Source: Myxococcales bacterium (GTDB taxonomy: Bacteria; Myxococcota_A; Polyangia; Haliangiales; Haliangiaceae). From it: 64,000 nt of DNA. Where the stretch lies: positions 1-64,000 of the forward strand of contig JADKKI010000044.1 of assembly GCA_016720595.1 (NCBI GenBank), in the 5' to 3' direction. Below are positions 42,284 through 55,325 of this stretch, piece by piece. The position numbers and the translations under genes were made by a program. Every line of letters begins with the position of its first letter. Position 1 is the stretch's first letter. Below the pieces are notes generated by a model, which saw only the letters and a list, made by a program, of their open reading frames with translations, did no database searches and was not told the origin of the DNA.

Positions 42284-42829
42284 CTAGCCCGCGCCGCCGC
42301 GCAGGACCTTGAGCGAGCTGCGCACGCGCGCACGTTCTGCGGGGACCAGCGCGGCGCGGAGCAGCGGAGAGCCAGGGCAGCGGGCGAGGCCGAGCTCGCA
42401 GGTCGCGACCGCGGCCTCCGGCAGCCCGAGCGCCTCGAGCACCATGACTTTCTCGTAGAACAGATCTTCGAGCAGCCACTGATCCTCGGGCGCGAGCGCG
42501 TGGAAGGCGCTCTCGATCGCGCGCAGGGCCTCGCGATAGCGGCCGAGATCGCCCAGCACGGCGCCGCGCCAGTACAGGCACTCGGGCCGGCTCGGCGCAC
42601 GGGTGAAGGCCATCTCCGCGGCCGCGAGGGCGGCGAGGTCATCCCCGGTCGCGGAGGCGACCTGGCACTTGAGCAGCCAGCCATCCACGGAGTCGGGACG
42701 CAGGATCAACGCCTGGTTGACCGAGACGTTGGCCTCGATCAGGTGCTCGTCATCCCCGGCACCCAGCAGATCGCGCGCCTGCTCGAGCAGACGGTCGAAC
42801 TCGGTGTCGTACGCGCGCACTTCGTCCAC
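42284..42829 (-). CDS. TPR-repeat protein, hypothetical
   Basis: A 181-residue all-helical protein with three to four tetratricopeptide-like repeats (VDGWLLKCQVASATGDDLAAL, PECLYWRGAVLGDLGRYREAL, VLEALGLPEAAVATCELGL). There is no signal peptide, so it should be cytoplasmic. TPR proteins act as protein-protein adaptors. It is divergent from the small membrane protein at 42,874 with a 44-base spacer. Confidence 0.7.
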   Translation of the reverse strand: MDEVRAYDTEFDRLLEQARDLLGAGDDEHLIEANVSVNQALILRPDSVDGWLLKCQVASATGDDLAALAAAEMAFTRAPSRPECLYWRGAVLGDLGRYREALRAIESAFHALAPEDQWLLEDLFYEKVMVLEALGLPEAAVATCELGLARCPGSPLLRAALVPAERARVRSSLKVLRGGAG

Positions 42830-42873
42830 GCTAACACGGCGATCCGCGAGGTGCCCGTGGATATGATGCGGGC

Positions 42874-43272
42874 ATGGCTGCGAGCAAGCGTGGGTGGGGC
42901 GCGGTCTGGGCCCTGATCGGTGGTGCGATGCTGGCGGGGGCGGTCTGGTACTTGAAGCACGTCTCGCCGGTGCTCCCTGCCTCCGACCAGCACGAGTCCC
43001 ACTCCGACAGCGATGGCTTCGATCTCCAGAAGTTCCTCGAGATTCTGCCGTGGGCGGGCATCCTGGTCGGAACGTTCGCCGCGTACCACGGCCTCATCAT
43101 GCTCGCGTTCGGCGCAGGGGCGGACGTCGTCGAAAAGGACGACGACAAGACCAAGGTCCATCGCATCCTCTACTGGATCGGCTTCGTGGCCGTGCTCGCC
43201 GGCGTGGTGCTCGCCGGGATCTTCGTGCTGAAGCTCAAGCTGCTGTCGCTGAACCGCGACGACTATCGCTGA
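42874..43272 (+). CDS. Small membrane protein, hypothetical
   Basis: A 132-residue protein with three hydrophobic helices (AVWALIGGAMLAGAVWYL, ILPWAGILVGTFAAYHGLIMLAF, ILYWIGFVAVLAGVVLAGIF). A His/Ser/Asp-rich loop (DQHESHSDSDG) follows helix 1 and a charged loop (VEKDDDKTKVHR) follows helix 2. The His/Asp loop could bind a metal. No family is recognised. Its last 10 bases overlap the convergent VOC gene. Confidence 0.65.
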   Translation: MAASKRGWGAVWALIGGAMLAGAVWYLKHVSPVLPASDQHESHSDSDGFDLQKFLEILPWAGILVGTFAAYHGLIMLAFGAGADVVEKDDDKTKVHRILYWIGFVAVLAGVVLAGIFVLKLKLLSLNRDDYR

Positions 43273-43661
43273 GCGGTGCGCTCGTGAAGCTCGATCACGT
43301 TGCGGTCCGGATCGCGGATGAACGCTCCGCGCGCCGTGGGCAGGAACTGGATCGGACCTCCCGATAGCGCGATGCCCGCCGCGGCGAGCGTGGCGATCGC
43401 GGCATCGAGGTTCGGCACGAGGAGCGCGATGTGCGTGATCCCCGCGTGCTTGTCCGGAACGTCCATGAGGATGTTCGGCTCGCTCGCGATCGGCGCGTTC
43501 AGGATCAGGTTGATCTCGACGCCGGCGGGGTGCTCGAGGATCGCCACCGGCTCGTGGCCGATCGGCCCGGCGGTCTTGACGAAGCCGAGCAGCGCATAGA
43601 ACGCGGCGGAGCGATCGAGATCGTGGACGCGGATGCCGATGTGCGCGATGCCCGTGATCAT
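43263..43661 (-). CDS. VOC-superfamily (glyoxalase-like) protein
   Basis: A 132-residue protein from the ATG at 43,661. It has two beta-alpha-beta-beta-beta modules: ITGIAHIGIRVHDLDRSAAFY, then EINLILN; and GITHIALLVPNLDAAIATL, then FIRDPDRNVIELHE. The metal ligands His and Glu are kept at the usual places (AHIGI, THIAL, VIELHE). It could be a glyoxalase-, dioxygenase- or methylmalonyl-CoA-epimerase-like enzyme; the substrate is unknown. It starts two bases after the acyltransferase gene and shares its transcript. Confidence 0.8.
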   Translation of the reverse strand: MITGIAHIGIRVHDLDRSAAFYALLGFVKTAGPIGHEPVAILEHPAGVEINLILNAPIASEPNILMDVPDKHAGITHIALLVPNLDAAIATLAAAGIALSGGPIQFLPTARGAFIRDPDRNVIELHERTAQR

Positions 43662-43663
43662 GT

Positions 43664-44797
43664 TCAGCCGAGGAATGCCGACAGCACCGGCGAGCGACGC
43701 TGACCGAGCAGGCCATCGATCATCGTCTGGATCTGCGTGCGGATCTGCTCCGCGAGCTTGTTGACGAGGAGGCGATCCTCCGCCGCAGCGGGGCCGTGCG
43801 CGTTGCCGAGATCGATCGGCGCGCCGAACTGCACGAACCACTTGCTCGGCAGTGGCAGGAGGCCGGCCGGGCCGAGCCACGGGAACGTGGGGGTCACCGG
43901 GATCCACGGGATGCCGATGTTCTTGGCGAACCAGGTCACCTTGCCGAGCATCGGCGAGGCTTCCTCCGCGCCGACCACGGCGACCGGGATGATCGGCGCG
44001 CCGGTGCGCAGCGCGAGCTTGACGAACCCGCCGCGTCCGAACCGCTGGAGCCGATAGCGGTCCTTCCACAGCTTGCCCATGCCCTTCTCGCCCTCGGGGA
44101 ACACGGCGACCAGCTCGTCCTTCTTGAGCAGGCGCTCGGCGTTCTCCGGATCGGCGCGCACGCCGCCGATGCGGTTCATGATCGGGCCGAGGAACGGCAG
44201 GTGGAACACCGTGTCCTCCACGAGCGGCCGCACGTCGCGGCGGGCGGGGTGATCGCGACGGACCGCGTGCATCACCATCGCGCTGTCGTATGGCAGCGAG
44301 CCGGCGTGGTTGGCCACGAGGAGCGCACGGCCGCGCGCGGGGATGTTCTCGAGGCCGGTGGCCTGCACGCGGAACCAGCGCGAGTACAGGAACTCGAACA
44401 GCCACTCCCAGCGCGCGGTGGCGCGAGGATCGCGGCCGAAATCATCCACCACGTCGGAGCGGCCCCACATCGCGAGGGCACGCCACCGCCGCCACACGGC
44501 CTCGAGCGGGAGCCGGCGCCGCAGATCGATCGGGAACACTGGCGTGCGGTGCTGCTCCATACGCCGCTCGAGCTCGCGGAGCTCCGCGGCCTCGGACTCG
44601 GCGCGCGTGGGGACGTACGAGCCGCCGAGCTCGGCCGGGATGTTCGCTTCCTCGCCGAGATACACATCGTCGCCGAGGAACCCGAGATCGGGATCGCCGA
44701 GCGTGGGCGCGGCATCGGGGACGCGCGGGTCGGCGTCGCCGTACCAGTCGTCGTCATCGCGAACGTCGAGATCCTTGGGGTCGTCGTCGTCGGTCAT
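43664..44797 (-). CDS. PlsC-type lysophospholipid acyltransferase
   Basis: A 377-residue protein. A long acidic N-terminal region (about 90 residues rich in Asp/Glu/Pro) precedes the PlsC domain with NHAGSLPYD near residue 163 (the catalytic His-x4-Asp motif), GGVRADPENAERLL, and VFPEGEKGM (the acceptor-binding block). It transfers acyl chains to lyso-phosphatidic acid or another lysolipid at the inner membrane. It is the middle gene of a three-gene unit: SDR, acyltransferase, VOC. The acidic extension is longer than in housekeeping PlsC, which suggests a special acceptor. Confidence 0.85.
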   Translation of the reverse strand: MTDDDDPKDLDVRDDDDWYGDADPRVPDAAPTLGDPDLGFLGDDVYLGEEANIPAELGGSYVPTRAESEAAELRELERRMEQHRTPVFPIDLRRRLPLEAVWRRWRALAMWGRSDVVDDFGRDPRATARWEWLFEFLYSRWFRVQATGLENIPARGRALLVANHAGSLPYDSAMVMHAVRRDHPARRDVRPLVEDTVFHLPFLGPIMNRIGGVRADPENAERLLKKDELVAVFPEGEKGMGKLWKDRYRLQRFGRGGFVKLALRTGAPIIPVAVVGAEEASPMLGKVTWFAKNIGIPWIPVTPTFPWLGPAGLLPLPSKWFVQFGAPIDLGNAHGPAAAEDRLLVNKLAEQIRTQIQTMIDGLLGQRRSPVLSAFLG

Positions 44798-44800
44798 GGC

Positions 44801-45817
<1,017 letters not shown>

Positions 45818-45877
45818 GGAGGGCTTATAGCGCAAAAGGCCAGCAGATCAGAGGTGCGTGGTACCCCGTGAAGCGCG

Positions 45878-47785
<1,908 letters not shown>

Positions 47786-47803
47786 CGGCTACACTGCCCG
47801 TCC

Positions 47804-48739
47804 GTGCCTCCGCGCCTCCTCGTGATCGTCGGGCCGACCGGCGCGGGCAAGACCCGGCTGTCGCTCGAGCTCGCCGCGCGGACGAACGGCGAGGTGATCT
47901 CCGCCGATAGCCAGCAGGTCTACATCGGGATGGACATCGGCACCGGCAAGGTGACCGCCGATGAGCGCGCCCGAGTTCCGCACCACGTGCTCGATGTGCT
48001 CCAGCCCGATGAGGAGATGACCGCGGGCCGGTTCATCGAGCTCGCCGATCGCGCGATCGCGGATCTCACCGCGCGCGGCAAGGCCGTCATCGTGTGCGGT
48101 GGCACCGGCCTCTACGTGCGGGCGCTGCTGCTCGGCTTGTTCGAAGGCCCGCCGGCCTCGCCCGAGCTGCGCGCCGAGCTGACGGCGTTCGTCGAGCGCG
48201 AGGGCTCGGCGGCGCTCCACGCCGAGCTGGTGCGCGTGGATCCCCCGGCCGGCGCCAAGATCGATCCGAAGGACGTGAAGCGGACGATCCGCGCGATCGA
48301 GGTGTTCCGGCTGACCGGCGAGCCGATGTCCGCGCACCAGGCGCGCCACGATCACCGCGCGATGCCGAGCCGATACCCGGCACGCGTGGTGGGCCTGGCC
48401 CCCGAGCGCGAGGCGCTCTACGCGGCGATCGATGCGCGGGTCGAGGCCATGCTGGCCGCCGGGCTCGAGGCGGAGGTCCTGGCCTTGCGGGAGCGCGGGT
48501 TCCGGCCGCCGCTCCGATCCCAGCAGGCGATCGGCTATGCCGAGCTCCATGACGTCCTGGACGGCAAGGTCGACCGGAGCCGGGCGATCGAGCTGATCAA
48601 AAGGAATTCGCGGCATTACGCCCGCCGGCAGCTGTCCTGGTATCGCGGGTCGTCAGCAGGTGCGAGCGAGGTCTCGTGGTCCCCCCATCCCGCCGCCGTT
48701 GACCTCGCCGACCTGGAGCGGTACCTAGCAGGGCGCTAA
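47804..48739 (+). CDS. miaA: tRNA dimethylallyltransferase MiaA
   Basis: A 311-residue protein from a GTG. The P-loop is GPTGAGKT (10-17), followed by ISADSQQVYIGMDIGTGK, HHVLDV, VCGGTGLYVRAL and the C-terminal RQLSWYRG (usually RQLTWFR). It adds a dimethylallyl group to A37 of tRNAs that read UNN codons. That set can include tRNA-Sec, whose loop here has A at position 37 (UCA followed by AA). It starts 18 bases after mutL. Confidence 0.95.
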   Translation: MPPRLLVIVGPTGAGKTRLSLELAARTNGEVISADSQQVYIGMDIGTGKVTADERARVPHHVLDVLQPDEEMTAGRFIELADRAIADLTARGKAVIVCGGTGLYVRALLLGLFEGPPASPELRAELTAFVEREGSAALHAELVRVDPPAGAKIDPKDVKRTIRAIEVFRLTGEPMSAHQARHDHRAMPSRYPARVVGLAPEREALYAAIDARVEAMLAAGLEAEVLALRERGFRPPLRSQQAIGYAELHDVLDGKVDRSRAIELIKRNSRHYARRQLSWYRGSSAGASEVSWSPHPAAVDLADLERYLAGR

Positions 48740-48748
48740 GTCGCGCCC

Positions 48749-49735
<987 letters not shown>

Positions 49736-49736
49736 G

Positions 49737-51980
49737 ATGTACTACGAGCTTGCGCTGACCTCGGTCATCGTTGCCGGCGCGTACTGGGGCTGGTTCTTCG
49801 TCACGAAGCAGCCGCATGGCACGGCGACCTTTGGCCTCATGCAGTTCGCCGCGGCGGCGCTGTCGGGCCTCGGCCTCTACGCGCACCGCGCCGAGGAGCC
49901 CGCAGCCTGGATGGGGATCGCGGGCGCGATCGGCGTGGGAGCCGGGGCGTGTCTCCTCGTGATCGGCCCGCTCGTGCGCGGGCTCGGGCGCAGGTTCGCC
50001 GCGACGGAGCGGCTCGGCATCGCGCGCCGGTTGCTCGATATCGCCGAGGTCCTGGCGCCGGGCTCCGGCGTCGCGGACGAGAAGGCCCTGATCGGCGCGA
50101 TGCAGGAGATCCGCGACGGCCACATCGAGCAGACCGTCGATGCGCTGACGGCCGCCAAGGATCGCGCACCCGCGGAGGCGCGCCTCGCGATCGACGAACG
50201 GATCGCGATGCTCTACCTCGCGGCGTATCGCTGGAACGATGCGATCGCGCATGCCGAGGCGAACCTGTTCGGCGCGGTTTCCGACCTGCCACCCGAGCCG
50301 GCCAGCCCGGTGACCGAGGCGGCGGAGGTTCGCGAGGCGAGCGAGTCCGGCCAGCCCAAGGAAGCGGCCCCGCGCCCGCAGCCGCTGCGGCGCGTGCTGG
50401 GCGTCGCACCACCGGTGTGGGTCGAGCTCCTGGGCGCGTATGGCCGCACCGGTGATCTCGATCGCGCGGCGCAGATGCTCGCGCGGCTCGAGGACGCGTG
50501 CGAGGGCCGCGAGGAGGCCGGCGTGTGGATCCATCGCGCGCGGCTGATGTTCCTCGCGCTCGCCGGGCGAACGGCCGCCGTGCAGACGCTCGTGCAGCCG
50601 CGCCAGGCGCGACACATGAGCCCCGCGGCGCGGACCTACTGGCTCGCGGTAGCTCACGAGCAGAAGGGCGATCGCGCCGCGGCGACGGCGGCGTACCAGA
50701 AGGCGCGCGGACGTTCGCGAGGCCGCCCGCGCGATCTGATCGAGCAGGCGCTCGCGAACCTCGCGAAGGCCGACGGCGTGCCGGTGACGCTGTCCGACGA
50801 GGCGCACGCCGTGGTCGCGCGCGTCGAAGCGGCGCCGCTCCCCGCGCAGGTGCGCGCCCCGGCGGTGCCTCACTTCTATGCGACGTGGTCGCTCACCACC
50901 GCGATGCTCGCCGTCGCGGCAGCGATCACGCTCTCGGTCGGCGCGACCAACGATGTGGGCGTGCTGATGCGCTCGGGTGCGATGGTCCGCGGCCTCGTCG
51001 ATGGCGGCGAGTGGTGGCGGATCTTCTCGTGCGTGTTCGTCCACGTCGGTGGGCTGCACCTGCTGGTCAACGTGATCGTGATGGCGTTCGTCGGCAGGAT
51101 CGCCGAGGAGATGTTCGGCACCGCGCGCACGTTCGCGCTGTTCGCGGTGGCGGGCTTCGCCGGCGCCGTGGCGAGCTATCTCGCCTCGCCCGGTGGGATC
51201 TCGGCGGGCGCCTCGGGCGCGCTGTTCGGGCTGCTCGGCGCCGTGTTCGTCGAGCTGAGCTGGCATCGCCAGCGCTATCGCGCCGCGTGGAAGCGCGGGA
51301 TGTGGGGCCGGCTCGCGCTCGTGATCGGTGCGCAGCTCGGCTATGGCTTCTTCTATCCCGTCATCGATCAGTGGGCGCACGGCGCCGGCCTGATCGCCGG
51401 TGCGGTGTTCGCCGTGCTCCTCTCGCCGCACGCGCGATGGGCGAAGGCAGGGCTCCAGCTCGGGCGCGGCATCGCGGTGGTCTCGCTCGCGTTCCTCCTC
51501 CTCGCCGGTGTGCGGGTCGCCCGGACCTCGATCTACGACAGCTTCTGGCGGCTGCCGCGCTATGCGCAGGTCGTCGGCGGGGTGTCGATCACCGCCCCCG
51601 CGGCCTGGATCAACGATGGCGAGCTGTCGGAGCCCGATGGCCTGGTCGTGGTCACCACCAAGCGCGTGCCGCTCACCAACCTGGCGTCGCAGCTCGCGGC
51701 CTGGATCGGCACCGACGCACCCGCGATCGCGAAGGCGCGCTATGGCTCGGTCGTGGCTGCCACCGATCCCACGATGACGCTCCCCAAGAAGTGGGAGGGC
51801 GCCGAGCTGACCAGCTCGTTCGAAGATCCGGTGGGCTACGTCCAGCGCTATCGGCTGGTGGTCTGCGGTCGCGTGTTCGGCGACGAGCTGATCCTGATCA
51901 TGGTGTCCGCGCCTGAGACCATCGCCCGCAAGGCCTCGCCGTTCCTGGCGTTCCTCGTGGCCTCGATCCGCGCCTCCTGA
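49737..51980 (+). CDS. Rhomboid-family intramembrane protease with TPR-rich N-terminus
   Basis: A 747-residue protein from the ATG at 49,737, one base after accA. Two N-terminal membrane helices are followed by about 300 residues of helical TPR-like repeats (LGAYGRTGDLDRAAQML, AVAHEQKGDRAAATAAYQKA). The rhomboid core comes next: WWRIFSCVFVHVGGLHLLVNV, GASGALFGLLGA with nucleophile Ser493, and QWAHGAGLIAG with the partner His548. A soluble C-terminal domain follows. It cleaves membrane proteins inside the bilayer; the TPR part probably recruits substrates. This fusion is much longer than the common 200-300-residue rhomboids. Confidence 0.85.
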   Translation: MYYELALTSVIVAGAYWGWFFVTKQPHGTATFGLMQFAAAALSGLGLYAHRAEEPAAWMGIAGAIGVGAGACLLVIGPLVRGLGRRFAATERLGIARRLLDIAEVLAPGSGVADEKALIGAMQEIRDGHIEQTVDALTAAKDRAPAEARLAIDERIAMLYLAAYRWNDAIAHAEANLFGAVSDLPPEPASPVTEAAEVREASESGQPKEAAPRPQPLRRVLGVAPPVWVELLGAYGRTGDLDRAAQMLARLEDACEGREEAGVWIHRARLMFLALAGRTAAVQTLVQPRQARHMSPAARTYWLAVAHEQKGDRAAATAAYQKARGRSRGRPRDLIEQALANLAKADGVPVTLSDEAHAVVARVEAAPLPAQVRAPAVPHFYATWSLTTAMLAVAAAITLSVGATNDVGVLMRSGAMVRGLVDGGEWWRIFSCVFVHVGGLHLLVNVIVMAFVGRIAEEMFGTARTFALFAVAGFAGAVASYLASPGGISAGASGALFGLLGAVFVELSWHRQRYRAAWKRGMWGRLALVIGAQLGYGFFYPVIDQWAHGAGLIAGAVFAVLLSPHARWAKAGLQLGRGIAVVSLAFLLLAGVRVARTSIYDSFWRLPRYAQVVGGVSITAPAAWINDGELSEPDGLVVVTTKRVPLTNLASQLAAWIGTDAPAIAKARYGSVVAATDPTMTLPKKWEGAELTSSFEDPVGYVQRYRLVVCGRVFGDELILIMVSAPETIARKASPFLAFLVASIRAS

Positions 51981-52024
51981 GCGAGAACTTGCGCGTCGTC
52001 CGGGCAGGCGTAGGCTCGATCGCG

Positions 52025-52663
52025 ATGCGGCTCGTCGCACCCTACGTCTTCGCCAGCATCGCCACCCTCGGCGGCCTCGCTGCCGCCCACGCCGATCCGC
52101 TGGGCGAGTGCACCGCCGAGCTCGAGGCGCATGGCGTGACCTGGAAGAAGGCCTCGCGGCCGGGCATCGCGCACCCCGTGGAGGTGACGAGTGCGCTCGG
52201 TGGCCTGACGCTGACCTCGGCGGATCAGCCGCTCGTGATCGATTGCTCTCTCGCGGTCTCGCTGGCCGAGGCGGGGCACTACTTCCGAGCGCTCGGGATC
52301 GAGCGCGCCTCGTTCTCCTCCGCATACTCGCGGCGCAACGTGCGCGGCACCAACCGGCCGAGCAAGCACAGCTTCGGGCTGGCGATCGACGTCCACACGT
52401 TCACCGGGCCCGACCTCGGCACGCTGCGGGTGGACCGGGACTACGAGCAGGGGCTCGGCGACGACGTCGATTGCCTGGGCACACCGCTCACGCAGGGCGG
52501 CGCGGTGCTCAAGGTGCTGCAGTGTCAGCTGGTGCGCTCGGGCCTGTTTCATCTGGTGCTGTCGCCGGACTACGACGACGCGCATCACGATCACTTTCAT
52601 CTCGAGGCGACCCCGTGGGGTGATCGCTCGGCGCTGCGGGCGACGACGCAGGCGATCCACTGA
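52025..52663 (+). CDS. Exported extensin-like protein (Extensin_C family)
   Basis: A 212-residue protein from the ATG at 52,025, with a signal peptide (FASIATLGGLAAAHA). The mature part matches the extensin-like C-terminal family: CTAELEAHGVTW, then CSLAVSLAEAG, SKHSFGLAIDVHTF, and the ending DAHHDHFHLE. The His/Asp pattern HSFGxAID and HHDHFH resembles the zinc site of LAS/M15-type peptidoglycan peptidases, so a cell-wall role is likely. Its 3' end overlaps the convergent M50-like gene by 155 bases. Confidence 0.75.
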   Translation: MRLVAPYVFASIATLGGLAAAHADPLGECTAELEAHGVTWKKASRPGIAHPVEVTSALGGLTLTSADQPLVIDCSLAVSLAEAGHYFRALGIERASFSSAYSRRNVRGTNRPSKHSFGLAIDVHTFTGPDLGTLRVDRDYEQGLGDDVDCLGTPLTQGGAVLKVLQCQLVRSGLFHLVLSPDYDDAHHDHFHLEATPWGDRSALRATTQAIH

Positions 52664-53369
52664 AGCGCAGCGCGACGTAGAGCACGAGCAGCGACCACGC
52701 GAGCCAGATCCCGGCCCACGTCCACACCGCCCAGTCCGCGGTGGTGCCGAACGTGGAGGCCGCCATGTTCGAGGCGTCGGAGGACGCGGTCGTCGAGCCG
52801 CCGACGACCTGTGACGGGCGGAGCAGCACGCGGATGTCGAGCAGCGCGTTGATGCACGACTGCGCGGCGACGAAGTGGGCGAGGGCGCGCCGGTAGCGGC
52901 CCGGCACCGCGAACGCGGCGACCAGGAACGCCGCGCCCATCACGCCGATCGCCCATGGCCCGAACGCATCCTCGTCGATCGCGATCACGGTGAACGCGCT
53001 GATCACGAGCAGCACGCCGAGCACGGCGAACACGGTCCGCGCGCGCTCCGCCGTCGGCGTGATGCGGAGCATCAGCGCCCCCCACAGCGGCGTGCCCATG
53101 TAGCCGGCGGCGGCGATGAACGGCAGGCCCCAGCCGGCCATGCTGGTCTTCGAATACGCGAGCCCGCTGGTGTCGCGATAGATCAAGACGTAGTCGAACC
53201 CGCAGCCGGTCGCGATCATCACGAGCCCGTGGGACAGCTCGTGCAGCCAGGTCGCGAGCAGCTTGAACGGATAGAGCACGAGCCCGCCGAACGGCAGGTT
53301 CCACAGCAGCAAAGAGGCGAGGAGGGCGACCGCGAGCGAGCGCTGCTCGTGACGATCGACCCGCGTCAC
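52509..53369 (-). CDS. M50-like membrane metalloprotease
   Basis: A 286-residue protein. Its GTG start overlaps the stop of the upstream gene by 4 bases. Zinc motif HELSHGLVM at 43-51 sits in the first membrane helices, and five or six more helices follow (AGWGLPFIAAAGYMGTPLW, VFAVLGVLLVISAFTVIAI). This is the M50B plan of integral-membrane proteases without a PDZ domain. The C-terminal 45 residues are Pro/Ser/Asp-rich and overlap the extensin-like gene, so the true end is unsure. It is co-translated with the membrane protein at 53,366. Confidence 0.75.
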   Translation of the reverse strand: MTRVDRHEQRSLAVALLASLLLWNLPFGGLVLYPFKLLATWLHELSHGLVMIATGCGFDYVLIYRDTSGLAYSKTSMAGWGLPFIAAAGYMGTPLWGALMLRITPTAERARTVFAVLGVLLVISAFTVIAIDEDAFGPWAIGVMGAAFLVAAFAVPGRYRRALAHFVAAQSCINALLDIRVLLRPSQVVGGSTTASSDASNMAASTFGTTADWAVWTWAGIWLAWSLLVLYVALRFSGSPASSPAAPSDHPTGSPRDESDRDARRRSPATAPDETGPSAPADTAAP

Positions 53370-54205
53370 TCGGCCTTCGGCTTCGCCGACTCGGCGGACG
53401 GCGCCGCAGGCTCGGCCGGCTTGGCTGCCTCGGGTGGCTTGGTTGCCTCGGCAGACTTGGGTGCGTCTGCCGGTCTGGCTGCCTCGGTCTCCGGCGTGGC
53501 CGGCTCGGTGGGGCGCTTGGCCGCCGGCTCGAAGATGCCCTCGAACAGGTTGGTGGTGCGCGTCCGCAGCGACGAGCCGAGCTTGACGACATCCTCCGGG
53601 CTCAACAGCTGGCGCAGGACATCGGTGGGCTTCCGCACGAGTGACCACACATCCGCGAAGCCGACCGGCGCCGCTCCGCCGCACACCGCGCCGATCAGCG
53701 CGCCGCACAGCGCGCCGGCGAGCAGGCCCGCGATCACGATCGGGATGAAGCCGGTCGAGGTCTCCGGCATGTGCCCCAGGGGAATCGCGGCGATCACGAC
53801 GAGCCCACCGCTCGCGACGGCGTGTGCGCGTGCGGCCACGAACATCGCGCGTCGTCGCCCGCCAACGGCCGAGGCGTAGGCCGCGAGCCGGCCGATGCCG
53901 CCCGCCGTGAACAGCGCCGCGACGCCGGCGAACACGGTGGTGAGGCGCATGATGCGGATGAACCCCGCATCGGGGTTGCCGATCCCCTGGCGCGCGAGCA
54001 GCCAGACGGTCGCGGCCAGGACCGGGATCTCGATGGCCGCCCCGGTCAGAAACCCCTTGAAGAACCCCCACGGGGCGGGGGCCGCCGGGAGGCGCTCGGC
54101 CCTGGGCAGTGGCTCGGGGGGCCCGGGAGTGACCATGGGAGGGGCCGACTCCCCGATCTCCGGGGGAGGACGCGTACTTACGGAGGGTGGAGTGGGATCG
54201 GCCAT
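53366..54205 (-). CDS. Membrane protein with Pro/Ala-rich tails, hypothetical
   Basis: A 279-residue protein. A Pro-rich N-terminus (PPSVSTRPPPEIGESAPP) precedes three to four membrane helices (FLTGAAIEIPVLAATVWLL, TVFAGVAALFTAGGIGRLA, GGLVVIAAIPLG, IVIAGLLAGALCGALIGAV). A cytoplasmic segment and a long Glu/Ala/Pro/Lys tail (over 60 residues) follow. No enzymatic motif is seen. Stop/start overlap couples it to the M50-like protease, so it may be its regulator or substrate (inference). Confidence 0.65.
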   Translation of the reverse strand: MADPTPPSVSTRPPPEIGESAPPMVTPGPPEPLPRAERLPAAPAPWGFFKGFLTGAAIEIPVLAATVWLLARQGIGNPDAGFIRIMRLTTVFAGVAALFTAGGIGRLAAYASAVGGRRRAMFVAARAHAVASGGLVVIAAIPLGHMPETSTGFIPIVIAGLLAGALCGALIGAVCGGAAPVGFADVWSLVRKPTDVLRQLLSPEDVVKLGSSLRTRTTNLFEGIFEPAAKRPTEPATPETEAARPADAPKSAEATKPPEAAKPAEPAAPSAESAKPKAE

Positions 54206-54328
54206 GCCACGCGAAGCCACCGGAATGATTCGTCGCCTAGGAAGGCCCCGGGAGAGTCGAGCGTAGCATGCTCGACCTACGACCTTCGGGGCGGCCCAGG
54301 CCCCTGATGTACAATCGCCAAGGGACGC

Positions 54329-55270
54329 ATGCCCGAGAACAACACACAACCTCGGACCTACGCCGCAGCGCACTTCGCGCTCGAGCTCGACGGCAAGCAA
54401 GACGTCGGGCTTTTCCGCTCCATCGAGGGCGGTGGCATGAAGGTCGACGTGATGACGTACCAGAACGGGTCGAACTACGACCGCTGGCGTCAGCTCGGGA
54501 AGCAGAAGTACGAGGACTTCAAGGTCCAGGTCGGCATGGCGATGTCCAAGCCGTTCTACGACTGGATCGAGCACTTCTTCGAGGGCAACGCCGAGCGCAA
54601 GAACGGCGCGATCGTCGCCGCCGATTTCTATTACAAGGAGCGCGCGCGTCGCGAGTTCAAGGAGGCGATGATCAAGGAGCTCACGTTCCCGAAGCTCGAC
54701 GCCGCCGACAAGAACGCCGCGTACATGTCGATCGCGGTCGCGGTCGAGGACATCGTGTTCAAGCCCGGTGGCGGCAAGAAGCTCACCCAGCCCAAGGGCA
54801 TGGAAGGGCAGAAGCTGTGGACCTCCTGTAACTTCCGGTTCGTCCTCGACGGCTTCGAGCAGGCCTGCAAGCGGATCACAAAGGTCGATTCGTTCACCAT
54901 CAAGCAGAACGTCATCGAGTATCACTCGGGTGGCCGGCAGTCGCCGACCAAGACCCCGAGCCAGATCGAGTTCCCGCAGCTATCGTTCTACGTGCCCGAG
55001 GCGGACGCGCAGCCGTTCATGGATCACTTCAACGACTACGCGCTCAAGACCGAGCGCTCGCAGCGCGGCCACAGCGCGAAGCGGTCCGGCATGATCCAGA
55101 CCTACGACAACAGCCGTCGGCCGCTGTTCACGCTCGAGTTCTTCGAGGCCGAGATCATCGCGATCACGCCCGACAAGAGCGATGCAGGTAGCGAGGACAT
55201 CAAGCAGGTCAAGATCGACCTGTTCACCGAGAAGATGGCGTTCTCGTACGCAGCGATGGACGTCCTCTAA
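54329..55270 (+). CDS. Orphan tail-tube protein with two gp19-like domains
   Basis: A 313-residue protein. The first half (AAAHFALELDGKQDVGLF, SIEGGG, VTYQNGSN-like MTYQNGSNYDRW, VQVGMAMSKPFYDWIEHFF) matches the T4 gp19/contractile-tail tube family. The second half repeats the same plan in diverged form (NFRFVLDGFEQACKRI, PQLSFYVPEADAQPFMDHF, LTLEFFEAEI-like). Family members normally have one domain of about 145 residues. No sheath, baseplate, ATPase or other phage genes are nearby. It may be a domesticated tube or spike-linked protein of an extracellular injection system encoded elsewhere. Confidence 0.8.
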   Translation: MPENNTQPRTYAAAHFALELDGKQDVGLFRSIEGGGMKVDVMTYQNGSNYDRWRQLGKQKYEDFKVQVGMAMSKPFYDWIEHFFEGNAERKNGAIVAADFYYKERARREFKEAMIKELTFPKLDAADKNAAYMSIAVAVEDIVFKPGGGKKLTQPKGMEGQKLWTSCNFRFVLDGFEQACKRITKVDSFTIKQNVIEYHSGGRQSPTKTPSQIEFPQLSFYVPEADAQPFMDHFNDYALKTERSQRGHSAKRSGMIQTYDNSRRPLFTLEFFEAEIIAITPDKSDAGSEDIKQVKIDLFTEKMAFSYAAMDVL

Positions 55271-55325
55271 CTCGTTCGGGTCGTTCGGGTCGTCGAGCTC
55301 GCTCCAGGTCGATCCGGTGCTCAGC

